A DNA stretch of 64,000 nucleotides, taken from a virus. The notes below the pieces were generated by a model. That model was not told the origin of the DNA. It did not search any database and saw nothing but the letters and a program-made list of their open reading frames with translations. Shown here piece by piece: positions 52,025-59,798 of this stretch. The DNA is taken from the IMG/VR virus record IMGVR_UViG_3300032236_001859, positions 152,044 to 216,043 of that record. One strand, given 5' to 3'. Every line of letters begins with the position of its first letter. Position 1 is the stretch's first letter. The position numbers and the translations under genes are program-made.

Positions 52025-52341
52025 GGCTTCTCTGCCTGCACTGGTTGAGGTTTCGGGGTACTCAAGCACAGGATAGGGGCGATGCAGAGGAAGGCGAAGA
52101 AGGCCAACACGAACACCAGGATCATGATGACCTTCCAGGTCGGGGTCTCATAGCCGACATCACGCCAGCAGCCCAGCTCGGAGCCCCCGTACCCTGGTAA
52201 CCAGGACTGGACACGACCACAGCGCGTGCACACCCGGATAGGGGGATCATATGGCGCCCCGTGGAAGGGAAAACTATCCGCTGCGGTGCGTGGGCGTGAC
52301 TGCTCCCATTTGTGGATGCCGAGGCAACAGAGTAGGCTCAT
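52021..52341 (-). CDS. Zinc-ribbon plus membrane-helix protein, 106 aa (second copy)
   Basis: MSLLCCLGIHKWEQ, then VCTRCGR at 37-43 and a hydrophobic helix IMILVFVLAFFAFLCIAPIL near 72-92. Same layout and length as the protein at 51259, so the two are probably duplicates that have diverged. Overlaps both neighbours by 4 bp. Confidence 0.65.
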   Translation of the reverse strand: MSLLCCLGIHKWEQSRPRTAADSFPFHGAPYDPPIRVCTRCGRVQSWLPGYGGSELGCWRDVGYETPTWKVIMILVFVLAFFAFLCIAPILCLSTPKPQPVQAEKP

Positions 52342-52988
52342 CCCTGGACTCCTTCTGAGGCTTCACGATTCACGAGTTCGGCATTGGAGACCATGGGGAA
52401 CCCTGGGATCACGCTACGACGGCGGGTCACCGCGATGACTTGCCAGGCCACGTTTTCCTCGTTGTTGTAGTCCACCATGATGTAGAGGTGATCTACGGCG
52501 AGGCAGCACCCGATCTCTCTCCAGAACGCATCGATATCTGGAAACATGTCATCAAGTGGAAGCATGTAGGCTTGGGCACGGTTGTTTTCGGTGAGCTGAC
52601 AAAACTCGGATCGTGCCTTTAGGTAGACATTGCTGAAGAAGACCTGCTTGTCCTTGAGGTCGCCTACCAGGAATGGCAACACGACATTCCGGATGTGCTC
52701 GGCGAAACATTGACCGGGGTCCCTGCGCACCTGAATCATGGATGTCGCCGGCGTGAACGCGAATCGCTCCCTCTCCAATAGCAGCGCTTTGTTACGCATG
52801 GCCACCCAGGTGTCCACCAAGGTCTTCTTGTCAGGCGCATGCCGAGTAAATGCCATCTCGAGGGCGTGAAGTTTATGGCAGGAATTGATCGCACCCTCGA
52901 AGCCGAGGTAGCCGCCTCCGCCGTGCCCGGGGTCTGGTCTGTGATCATCGAGGACATTCTTGATGGCAATGTAGAGGTCTGGGGTCAT
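52338..52988 (-). CDS. Paralogous family member 1, 216 aa
   Basis: Start MTPDLYIAIKNVLDDH. One of four tandem relatives (52338, 52985, 53758, 54162) sharing an N-terminal helix-loop-helix: a helix ending N-V-L, a Gly/Pro/Tyr loop, then a helix with L-H-A-L. The C-terminal half ends in a strand pair (HLYIMVDYNNEENVAWQVIA) matched in members 2 and 4. No known family. Confidence 0.68.
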   Translation of the reverse strand: MTPDLYIAIKNVLDDHRPDPGHGGGGYLGFEGAINSCHKLHALEMAFTRHAPDKKTLVDTWVAMRNKALLLERERFAFTPATSMIQVRRDPGQCFAEHIRNVVLPFLVGDLKDKQVFFSNVYLKARSEFCQLTENNRAQAYMLPLDDMFPDIDAFWREIGCCLAVDHLYIMVDYNNEENVAWQVIAVTRRRSVIPGFPMVSNAELVNREASEGVQG

Positions 52989-53761
52989 TTGATATCTCCT
53001 TGGGTGGGGTTGGTGTGTGTCTCGGCGTCTGGGCGTATCCATGAGGAAACCCGACGCACGGTTTCAGGGCTGAAGTTGACCTCGACTTCCGCGGGGGCTT
53101 CACCGTTGATGGTTTGGCAACTCACGTGCACGGGGCGGGTGACAACGGGCACATCCCCGTTAGGGCTAGGGTTTCCGAGATCAGGGGCGACAACGATGCG
53201 CTGAGTGTTCTCAATGACGAGAACGAGGCACCACTGCAGCATCATGGGATTCCTGGGGTCCACAAAGAGAACAGCTTGACGAAGCCTGGTCGGGTACCCA
53301 AGCCTTCCCACCGCAGCGGCGATCTCGGGGGCACACATGGCTACCATCCGGCGTGACATCTCACTGGGGTCATTGGAATCCCAGGGATCCCTGGTGTTCC
53401 AGGTGTCCTTGGCGTAGACCTCAGAGCGCAGTGCACGCGTGAATGGTCTCCCGAGCCCAGAGTAATCCATGCAGAAGGCGTCTACACATGTCCTGATATT
53501 GTGGGGGTTATCGAATGCGGCCTGAGGCATCTCAACAGTGAAATCCTGGAGATCCATGCCAGTATCCTTGAACTCCTTGACGATCCACGCCGACAGGGCC
53601 TCACGGGAAGACCCCAGGTGGTGCCGGTAGGCGTCATGGAGATCGACGAGGAGCCCAACCATGTTGGCGGCCCTGAGCTCTGGGGCCGGGTACACATAGT
53701 TGCCGTGGCTCTTGTGGGCGTTGAGGATGGCTTCGATGGAATCACGGAGGCGGGTACTCAT
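52985..53761 (-). CDS. Paralogous family member 2, 258 aa
   Basis: MSTRLRDSIEAILNAHKSHG, then NYVYPAPELRAANMVGLLVD and LHDAYRHHL. It shares the N-terminal helical unit with its neighbours and, near residue 175, VLFVDPRNPMMLQWCLVLVI, corresponding to LLRDPKKNMVVMVTA in member 4. The longest member. Function unknown. Confidence 0.7.
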   Translation of the reverse strand: MSTRLRDSIEAILNAHKSHGNYVYPAPELRAANMVGLLVDLHDAYRHHLGSSREALSAWIVKEFKDTGMDLQDFTVEMPQAAFDNPHNIRTCVDAFCMDYSGLGRPFTRALRSEVYAKDTWNTRDPWDSNDPSEMSRRMVAMCAPEIAAAVGRLGYPTRLRQAVLFVDPRNPMMLQWCLVLVIENTQRIVVAPDLGNPSPNGDVPVVTRPVHVSCQTINGEAPAEVEVNFSPETVRRVSSWIRPDAETHTNPTQGDIK

Positions 53762-54165
53762 GACTTCGCCTTCCTTTGCTCACGTAGCGCAAAAATAATG
53801 GAATCAAAGTAACCCTTGTTGTTGGCGATGTCCTCGGCCTCAGCCTCTGCGGCTTCCTCGAGACGTGCGAGTAGAACGCGGGTGTCTTCACCACATAGGA
53901 CCTGCTGGGGGCCATGCGAGGTGTCGTTGACCACGAAGCCGGCCAATAAGGCGCTTGACGCCGAGATTAGCGCCTGAAATGTAGGCGTGGTATCTGCGAG
54001 AAGGATGGCTAAATTTACGGCGGTATCCAGGCCATGCAGCCTCGCACATGACTCCGAACCATCCAAGACTTGACCCGGGGCGTCATAGGGCTCCGGGGGC
54101 ATCGTATAGTTCGAGATGACTAAGCTAACTGCCTTGAGCAGGGTTAGGCGGGTATCTAAACTCAT
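53758..54165 (-). CDS. Paralogous family member 3, short form, 135 aa
   Basis: MSLDTRLTLLKAVSLVISNY, then QVLDGSESCARLHGLDTAVN. It has the N-terminal unit of the family (compare MLSGAESMGVMRDLRDLHDA in member 4) but lacks the C-terminal strands, ending instead in an acidic helix. A truncated duplicate that kept its own reading frame and ATGA coupling. Confidence 0.65.
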   Translation of the reverse strand: MSLDTRLTLLKAVSLVISNYTMPPEPYDAPGQVLDGSESCARLHGLDTAVNLAILLADTTPTFQALISASSALLAGFVVNDTSHGPQQVLCGEDTRVLLARLEEAAEAEAEDIANNKGYFDSIIFALREQRKAKS

Positions 54166-54848
54166 GACTTCTCCTTCAGCTCTGGTTTGCTGCGTTGTTT
54201 CCTCTTGGATTTCGACTTCACCCACTTCGCGGTGACCATGACTACCATGTTCTTCTTGGGATCCCTGAGCAACATGATCTCATTGAGCACGGGGCGGAAC
54301 CCAGGGGCATGGAGTTCACTGAAATACTTGGCGAACCCGGGGAGTGCATAGCTGAGTAAGGCCTGATCCACGTTGGTCTGCGTGAACACGTGATTCGGGG
54401 ATGCCACTAGGTGTCGGGACTCGTAGAGCGGGGAACGCCACACCGTGCAGTCGACATCAACTAGCTCGGTCTGCAGAGCCTTGGCGTCGGCGAGGACATC
54501 CTTGACGACGATGTCAGACCACACCGTGTTCTTATAGGCCAGGCAGCTGATGTGCTGGGCAAGCAAGTATTTCCCGTAGTCGACGACCTCCTTGGAGGTC
54601 AGCGTCTTCGTGGGCTTCCTGGCCTCCCACTTCGCCCTCATGGCATCATGGAGATCTCGGAGATCACGCATGACCCCCATGGATTCCGCCCCTGACAGCA
54701 TCTGCTGGGGGGCCAAGCAGCCCCCGGGAGTCGGGTAGGCCTGGAGTACCGCGGCGACGGCATCGAGGAGATCCCCGGTACACCCCAGGATGTCGTCATC
54801 ACCGGGGGTCAAGGGCGGAGTCGTCGTCATCTTCGGTGAGGAGGTCAT
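54162..54848 (-). CDS. Paralogous family member 4, 228 aa
   Basis: Contains CLAPQQMLSGAESMGVMRDL then RDLHDAMRAKW, the family N-terminal unit, and the strand motif IMLLRDPKKNMVVMVTAKWV before a Lys/Arg/Ser tail. It is the first of the four to be transcribed. Overlaps the 112-aa gene by 50 bp. Confidence 0.7.
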   Translation of the reverse strand: MTSSPKMTTTPPLTPGDDDILGCTGDLLDAVAAVLQAYPTPGGCLAPQQMLSGAESMGVMRDLRDLHDAMRAKWEARKPTKTLTSKEVVDYGKYLLAQHISCLAYKNTVWSDIVVKDVLADAKALQTELVDVDCTVWRSPLYESRHLVASPNHVFTQTNVDQALLSYALPGFAKYFSELHAPGFRPVLNEIMLLRDPKKNMVVMVTAKWVKSKSKRKQRSKPELKEKS

Positions 54849-55137
54849 CGGGATCCCACTGTCTCGACGCTGGAGACTGTTGATGAGTTGAAGGCCTCAG
54901 AGGGGTCACCGTCTTGGGATCCCCCTTGGGCTCGGGGACATAGGCCTTGTGATGCCCCGAGGATATGATGAGTTTTCCGCTCTTGGTCCGCGCATCGTGC
55001 ACTGTAACCTGCGCTGGTAAAGGTTCGCCTACCCAGTCGTCGAAGAGCCAGTTGAAAGCCTTGGTGTCCTCTAACCCCAACTTGATCGGGGGAGGCAACG
55101 GGGTCTTGCGCTTGCGGACCACGTACCGTATCGCCAT
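54799..55137 (-). CDS. Unknown 112-aa basic-to-acidic protein
   Basis: Likely MAIRYVVRKRKTPLPPPIKL, although no good ribosome-binding site precedes it and MPSVFRVG 28 codons upstream is possible. Contains NWLFDDWVGEPLPAQVTVHD and a disordered tail ending in DDLLTEDDDDS. It carries copy D of the GTCTC/GAGAC element in a frame that encodes QSPASRQ. Not recognised. Confidence 0.55.
   Translation of the reverse strand: MAIRYVVRKRKTPLPPPIKLGLEDTKAFNWLFDDWVGEPLPAQVTVHDARTKSGKLIISSGHHKAYVPEPKGDPKTVTPLRPSTHQQSPASRQWDPDDLLTEDDDDSALDPR
54858..54880. repeat. GTCTC/GAGAC inverted-repeat element, copy D
   Basis: ACTGTCTC-GACGCTG-GAGACTGT, 22 of 23 bases identical to 40246-40268, inside the 112-aa gene and read in a different frame there. 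Confidence 0.6.
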
Positions 55138-55257
55138 GGCCGCAACTATGGCTGCACGGGAGCACCAACAAGGCCTCGCCTGGATTACTTGAGGTGAACC
55201 CACGCGGAAAACGCTGGGCATTCTGTATTCGTGAATTTAGAATGGCAAACTTGATTC

Positions 55258-56073
55258 TCACGATTTAGTCTCCACGGGGAGGAAGGTATCGGGCTTGGAG
55301 CCCGGGATCACCTTGGAGTAATCCACTGGGGAATGCCCGGCTTCCTTGCTCCCCCATGCCGCCTTCACCGTCCAGGTATCCGTGGCGACATCGTACTGGA
55401 TCGCAGAGAACACAGCCTTCTTCGCGTACTCCCGGATCGTGCGACCATCAGGACGCCACTTAAAGCTCATCCCTGGGTTATCCTTGAGGTAGGCGCGCTC
55501 CATGGCCACGATGTCCAGGGTACACACGGGGACTCCCATGCGCACCAAGTGCTTGTAGATCACGAGTTCCCTGAACCGGAACTCGGTAAACGTGCGAGGA
55601 GAACTTCGACCTGGAGTCGTATGCACCCTGGCTTCCTCGACCATGAGATGCTTCATGGCCTCCCGCTTCTTGAGACGGTGGACATGGAGGCGCTTCCCTG
55701 GGATGACGTCCACACAGGGGATCTCGACGTGACGGAGGTTGGTATCAATGTTCTCATATCTCTCATAGGTCAGGATAACGCCGACACCACGGAGCCCAGC
55801 GAGATCCTTGACGGCGACATGAGTCCATCCCCTCTTGGGGAAGGCGACATAGACGAGATCATAGACACCCATGCGGACATGCTTCTCGGCCTGGGCGAGT
55901 ACGCCGAGATTCGCGGTGGCCTTGACCTCGATACCGATGAGATCCCCCTGAGGGTTCACCGCGGTGATATCACAGAGCCCACCGAGCTCGGGGTACACGG
56001 TCCAACCCTGGGCGACGAGCTCCCGGGAAACTGTAACAGCGACGCGTTCCTCAGGTGGTATCTTGGTGATCAT
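55258..56073 (-). CDS. PD-(D/E)XK nuclease-like protein, 271 aa
   Basis: N-terminal 110 residues: RELVAQGWTVYPELGGLCDI (E29, D35), then IGIEVKATANLGVLAQAEK (E49 and K51) and YDLVYVAFPKRGW. The E...D-x(13)-E-x-K order fits the core of PD-(D/E)XK nucleases such as MmcB- or restriction-like enzymes. The C-terminal 130 residues have a winged-helix-like look (IYKHLVRMGVPVCTLDIVAM). It heads a unit after a terminator and a conserved upstream element, 142 bp from the ATG. Possible roles: DNA repair, recombination or host DNA degradation. Confidence 0.68.
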   Translation of the reverse strand: MITKIPPEERVAVTVSRELVAQGWTVYPELGGLCDITAVNPQGDLIGIEVKATANLGVLAQAEKHVRMGVYDLVYVAFPKRGWTHVAVKDLAGLRGVGVILTYERYENIDTNLRHVEIPCVDVIPGKRLHVHRLKKREAMKHLMVEEARVHTTPGRSSPRTFTEFRFRELVIYKHLVRMGVPVCTLDIVAMERAYLKDNPGMSFKWRPDGRTIREYAKKAVFSAIQYDVATDTWTVKAAWGSKEAGHSPVDYSKVIPGSKPDTFLPVETKS

Positions 56074-56209
56074 GTCATCTCTTTCGATTCAAGATTCGTA
56101 GGTCTGTGTGACCCCACTCCAAATAGGGGGTCTTCCGCGTTGTCAGAAATCACTGTAAAACATATAGGAATACACCCGATCCATAAAATCATTTTGGCGA
56201 GTATTATGC

Positions 56210-56232
56210 TGTGGTTTACTCAGAGTAATCCC
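56210..56232 (-). promoter_or_regulatory. Conserved upstream element, copy 6
   Basis: The minus strand reads GATTACTCTGAGTAAACCAC, then AGCATAATACTCGCC; core 56215-56229. CATAAT, close to a bacterial -10 box, follows 9 bp after the core. It sits between the terminator at 56271 and the nuclease-like gene. Confidence 0.55.
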
Positions 56233-56270
56233 CGTCTACGGAATGCAAGGGGCCTGGATGACCCATAGCT

Positions 56271-56315
56271 AAAGAAAAAGAACAGCCCCGATCCCCTCGC
56301 GGAGACCAGGGCTGT
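56271..56315 (-). terminator. Intrinsic terminator of the right-hand operon
   Basis: On the minus strand ACAGCCCTGGTCTCC, loop GCGA, GGGGATCGGGGCTGT, then TCTTTTTCTTTAGC: a 15-bp stem with a few G-T pairs and a T-run, 32 bp after the stop of the acetyltransferase gene. Confidence 0.92.
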
Positions 56316-56346
56316 CCTGTATTGTCCTATGCTGTCATACCGAACA

Positions 56347-57279
56347 CTAAGTCTTGAGACCTTGAACCCCTGATGACTCCTGCCCTGCCAGGGGGACCTC
56401 CTTGCAATCCCCCTCGGCCTGGGACTTCTTGAGGGTGTCCACGATGACATTGATACGTGCCGCCTTCAGCTTCTGAATAGTGCCCTTGGGGAGATCAAGC
56501 CGAGCCTCGACGTTCTCAGAGAGCGTGATCCCGGGGTCTTCGCCCTCAAAGACCTTTAAGAGTACTTCACTGATCATTCGGAAATCGGGTTCAGATCTGC
56601 ACGTGCTCACCGCGAGAGTCCTGACATCCTTGTCCCAGGGATGCAGACGTGGTGGCTTCACGGGATCCAGGTGGCCTGGAGACTTACCTCCAAACATGGC
56701 GCCTGAGGTATACCTGGGGGTCAGGGACATCATGCAGGATGCCACATGGAATCTGCGGAATCCAAAGTCTTCATAGAACTCGTACATGCGGTCCCTGGCG
56801 AGATCTGTGGTCTCCAATGGATTCGAGCATAACCATACCCAGTTGGGACCTATCTGGTTCAGAACAAAACCCAGCAGCTTCCTGCCGATACCATTGTGGC
56901 GAACCCCAGTTTCCACGTAGAGGACATGGACGTAGTGGAAGGCCTCGTTGCATGCCACGGCGAGGTGCGCGGACAAACAGCGGTGAACCCCGTCACCAAG
57001 TGGGCACCCCGCGGACTTCTCGACGTCACCTAGATTCGGCCTATTGAGCCGGATGATATCGCAGATCGCGAGGTCCCCATAGCAGTACCGCTTGACCTCA
57101 TGGGTATCCGTGGTGGACAAGACATCGATCCTAAACCCCGGTGGCTTCTCCTTGGGACCCCCGGATACCCCAAGCCTGGGCTTCTCATGCAAGACATCGA
57201 CGACATCAACGGGGATATCAAATAGAGTCAAGACTCTATTTGATGCGTCTTTCGTGCAAACAACGGTGTCATCTCTCAT
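56347..57279 (-). CDS. GNAT-family N-acetyltransferase, 310 aa
   Basis: Residues 117-140, VHVLYVETGVRHNGIGRKLL, are GNAT motif A with the acetyl-CoA pyrophosphate loop RHNGIG at 127-132; MYEFYEDFGFRRFHVA near 165-180 is motif B. The C-terminal 120 residues are extra and helical. GNAT enzymes move an acetyl group from acetyl-CoA to an amine; the substrate here is unknown and could be a host protein or an antibiotic-like compound. Last gene before the terminator. Its first codons contain a perfect 12-bp inverted repeat (57217-57244). Confidence 0.82.
   Translation of the reverse strand: MRDDTVVCTKDASNRVLTLFDIPVDVVDVLHEKPRLGVSGGPKEKPPGFRIDVLSTTDTHEVKRYCYGDLAICDIIRLNRPNLGDVEKSAGCPLGDGVHRCLSAHLAVACNEAFHYVHVLYVETGVRHNGIGRKLLGFVLNQIGPNWVWLCSNPLETTDLARDRMYEFYEDFGFRRFHVASCMMSLTPRYTSGAMFGGKSPGHLDPVKPPRLHPWDKDVRTLAVSTCRSEPDFRMISEVLLKVFEGEDPGITLSENVEARLDLPKGTIQKLKAARINVIVDTLKKSQAEGDCKEVPLAGQESSGVQGLKT
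57217..57244. repeat. Perfect inverted repeat, 12-bp arms, in the acetyltransferase start
   Basis: ATCAAATAGAGT-CAAG-ACTCTATTTGAT, 12-22 codons into the gene (encoding SNRVLTLFDI). It would fold as an AT-rich hairpin in the mRNA near the start or serve as a protein-binding site. Confidence 0.6.
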
Positions 57280-57761
57280 GTGTTCTCCTTACTGTTATCC
57301 TGGTTGGTGCGTGGAAACTCCCAGCGCCCGTTCTTAATGGCATCCTTGACGAACTCTTTGGCAGATCGCTTGGGGGGCCCCTCACTATCCGGTGGTAAGA
57401 TTATAGGGAACTCGCTTGGGATAGAGAGCTCCCTCAGCAGAGGTTTGAGATCGGCGTGATTAATCGCGGTCTGGAATGCCTCACGCGCCATGTCGTCGTC
57501 AAATGATTCCTGGAATGGGATATCAAGGCGACCCCCGGGGGGATCGCAGGGCACCCCGGTAACCTTGATGGTGCCGCCATCAACGCGCTCCGCGGGTGCC
57601 CAGTGCTCCATGGGCTTCACTGGACTGGGTCCAGTGTGGACCACGGCGATGTTCACCCAGAGCTGGATGTGCCCGCATCTCGAGCACTGCGTTGTCATGG
57701 TATCAGAGTCCTCCCCGGTTTTGAGGAAGATGGAGTTCTCGCATTTCGTGCAGAGGTTCAT
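57276..57761 (-). CDS. Zinc-ribbon protein, 161 aa
   Basis: MNLCTKCENSIF, then TTQCSRCGHIQLW, gives CxxC-x18-CxxC, a zinc ribbon at 4-29. The rest is strand-poor and charged (ESFDDDMAREAFQTAINHAD). It overlaps the next gene by ATGA. The ribbon suggests nucleic-acid or protein contact. Not assigned to a family. Confidence 0.65.
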   Translation of the reverse strand: MNLCTKCENSIFLKTGEDSDTMTTQCSRCGHIQLWVNIAVVHTGPSPVKPMEHWAPAERVDGGTIKVTGVPCDPPGGRLDIPFQESFDDDMAREAFQTAINHADLKPLLRELSIPSEFPIILPPDSEGPPKRSAKEFVKDAIKNGRWEFPRTNQDNSKENT

Positions 57762-58054
57762 CCTGTGGTCCCCCCATCGATGCGTTCGAGGACCTGGGTG
57801 CGATGCCATCCACTGGGCATATTGTCGGCAAGCCATTGGAGATCTTCGGGCATCATTTCATCCAAGGAGTACACGATGACCCTGAAGGGTTCGTGGTTGT
57901 ATATCTTGGCCATGAGAGCCCTGAACTCAGGCATCGCCCTGAGGGCCTCGAGCATGGGGTTCCTGAAGACTGTCCGGCTCACATAGCTCAGGAAGTAGTC
58001 TTGATCGTATTGGACCTTGTTGGCCTTGTAGGCCTCAACTAATGGGTGACTCAT
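57758..58054 (-). CDS. YKANK-family protein A, 98 aa
   Basis: MSHPLVEAYKANKVQYDQDY start. Shares HP-x-V-x-AYKANK-x-QYD, a middle of PEFRALM and a DLQWL motif with the protein at 58160. Probably duplicates. Unknown function. Confidence 0.62.
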   Translation of the reverse strand: MSHPLVEAYKANKVQYDQDYFLSYVSRTVFRNPMLEALRAMPEFRALMAKIYNHEPFRVIVYSLDEMMPEDLQWLADNMPSGWHRTQVLERIDGGTTG

Positions 58055-58118
58055 CTGGGGTCTCCTGACTTGTGATCCTCGGGGTACACCCCCAGGGGTG
58101 TGTGTGGGATGTGGTCAT
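58035..58118 (-). CDS. Possible 27-aa peptide
   Basis: MTTSHTHPWGCTPRITSQET with an AAGGAAAGC ribosome-binding site, in the 105-base space between the two YKANK genes and running 20 bp into the next. The space holds no other gene. Doubtful. Confidence 0.25.
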   Translation of the reverse strand: MTTSHTHPWGCTPRITSQETPDESPIS

Positions 58119-58159
58119 AGGGTTGCTTTCCTTGTATGGGGAACTTGAATCCATAGGCT

Positions 58160-58525
58160 TCACTTTGCCTCGGCACCGGGTTGGCATGCCATCTCCACCA
58201 GCCCCCCGTAAGCACTCCAGATCTCCTTGTTACGGAGAATCACAGGTGAGTACGCCGGCGATGTAATCGGGAGATGCTTCTCCAACCACTGGAGATCGTA
58301 GAGATCGAGATCGGGGACCGCGTCTACAATGGCCTTGAAAGGATCCGGGTTCACCTGGGTCTTCATGAGAGCCACGAACTCAGGGGTATCGAGGACCCCG
58401 AGGAGATCCCCACACTGGGATTCCACCGAAGTGGAGCCCCGGATGAAGTTCAGGTAGTTGTCGATGTCGTATTGTGCCTTGTTCGCCTTGTAGGCGGCAA
58501 CCGCGGGGTGATCAGTGACACTCAT
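58160..58525 (-). CDS. YKANK-family protein B, 121 aa
   Basis: MSVTDHPAVAAYKANKAQYD and, later, TPEFVALMKTQVNPDPFKAI then DLYDLQWLEKHLP align with the protein at 57758 through most of its length, with an added C-terminal 30 residues. Start right after the stop of the 84-aa gene. Unknown function. Confidence 0.62.
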   Translation of the reverse strand: MSVTDHPAVAAYKANKAQYDIDNYLNFIRGSTSVESQCGDLLGVLDTPEFVALMKTQVNPDPFKAIVDAVPDLDLYDLQWLEKHLPITSPAYSPVILRNKEIWSAYGGLVEMACQPGAEAK

Positions 58526-58526
58526 A

Positions 58527-58781
58527 TCAGCCCTCCTCATCATCATCTCGGAACTGGCTCACAAAAGCCTCGACCTTCTGGGATAACTCGGCGTGCGCCT
58601 TCTCAAACCGCGCACACCGCTCCAAGGCGATGTCCAGGGCCTCGACTAAGGCATCCTGGGCGGTCTTCGCCTTCATGGACAAGTTTTGTTTACCATTGTC
58701 ATCCCAGAGCCAGAAGCCATCTGTGCATTCCGCGAGAGATAGTGTTGGGGTGAGTTTGGTGTTGGAGATAACTTTGCTCAT
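58527..58781 (-). CDS. Small unknown protein, 84 aa
   Basis: MSKVISNTKLTPTLSLAECT, then GFWLWDDNGKQNLSMKAKTA (strands) and a helix AQDALVEALDIALERCARFE that continues as a coiled coil, ending DDDEEG. Overlaps the next gene by ATGA. Confidence 0.62.
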   Translation of the reverse strand: MSKVISNTKLTPTLSLAECTDGFWLWDDNGKQNLSMKAKTAQDALVEALDIALERCARFEKAHAELSQKVEAFVSQFRDDDEEG

Positions 58782-59260
58782 GTCGGCTCCTTGGGCATCA
58801 AGTGATCAGGTAACTGTTCGTAGTCAGGCCGAAATGCGCTGACGTAACAACGGAGCCCCGCACGGATCAGGGTATCCCCTGAGTACCTGCAGCGCCGTCT
58901 GAGGACCTCATAGGATCGGTAACCATATCGCTTACCACCCACGCAGGTGTACTCGTGCCAGTCGACCCTGCTGCAGTCCCCGGAATCACTGGAAAGCATG
59001 GCGTACCATGTATTCCTGACCACGCGAAAGCCTATCCCGGCTCCCTGTATCAGCTCCAGGGCATACCCGGTATCTCGGCTGGGACGTCTGCTCTCTCCAC
59101 CACGTAAAGCAGTCTTGGCACGCCCACGTTCCGCAGGAGACGCCTGGGATGCCAGGTGGACCTCAATGGCAACATCGAGTTCGTCATCGGTCATCGAGTT
59201 CGTGGGGTGCCCCTGGGTGGGGATCCCCACGGGCTGAAGAGGCCTCGGCTTGGGTTTCAC
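58778..59260 (-). CDS. Unknown basic protein, 160 aa, GTG start
   Basis: I place the start at a GTG (59260) that overlaps the preceding gene's stop as GTGA, with AGGGAAG upstream; ATG at 59194 (MTDDELDVAI) is the alternative. Contains DELDVAIEVHLASQASPAER and a Cys/Arg-rich middle, WHEYTCVGGKRYGYRSYEVL then RRRCRYSG. Not recognised. Confidence 0.55.
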   Translation of the reverse strand: MKPKPRPLQPVGIPTQGHPTNSMTDDELDVAIEVHLASQASPAERGRAKTALRGGESRRPSRDTGYALELIQGAGIGFRVVRNTWYAMLSSDSGDCSRVDWHEYTCVGGKRYGYRSYEVLRRRCRYSGDTLIRAGLRCYVSAFRPDYEQLPDHLMPKEPT

Positions 59261-59778
59261 GACTTCTTCCCTACTAAGTCGCCCATGGCCCCCAGTGAAC
59301 CCTTCCATTTCGACTCAGCGAGGCTAACCGGAAGTGAGGCTACAACCGCGGCTTCCGGTGGTGGTTTCGGGGAAGGTGGTGTAAACGCCGGGGTCCCCAG
59401 CGACACCAAGGTCTCCGCATCGAGTTCGTGGAGGCTGCACCCATAGTAGGTGATCCCGCTATCTAGGAAGACTCCTGGATACGTGAAGGAGACCGCGTCA
59501 CATCTGGCATTCAAAGGGATCAGGTGGTAGCGCTCCGCAGAATACGCGCATAGATAGAGGGTCCCCTTGAGATCAATCCAGAGCTGGCCATGATGGGGCT
59601 GGGGTTGCTCGGCCGCCAAGTCTTTGCAATAGGCGTCATGGGACTCCCGGATTTGTTCGAGATGATACTTCGAGGTCGCCACGCGGTCCCGGAGGGCTTT
59701 GAGATGTGCGACGCGTTCAGCTGGGGTGCCCTGGAATCCACGGTGGACCCCAGGTGATTGGGTAATGGGTTCAGACAT
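59257..59778 (-). CDS. Unknown 173-aa protein
   Basis: N-terminal helix (ERVAHLKALRDRVATSKYHL), then a strand-rich domain (GQLWIDLKGTLYLCAYSAER, SFTYPGVFLDSGITYYGCSL) and a Pro/Ala tail. Not recognised. Part of the dense small-gene operon. Confidence 0.66.
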   Translation of the reverse strand: MSEPITQSPGVHRGFQGTPAERVAHLKALRDRVATSKYHLEQIRESHDAYCKDLAAEQPQPHHGQLWIDLKGTLYLCAYSAERYHLIPLNARCDAVSFTYPGVFLDSGITYYGCSLHELDAETLVSLGTPAFTPPSPKPPPEAAVVASLPVSLAESKWKGSLGAMGDLVGKKS

Positions 59779-59798
59779 AGAATTTCCTTGTTGTTCGG

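Noticed and set aside
54845-55261. 138-aa minus-strand frame overlapping the 112-aa gene
   Set aside because: The other frame gives a more protein-like sequence with a folded core; this one is Arg/Gly/Ser-biased as expected for a shifted frame.
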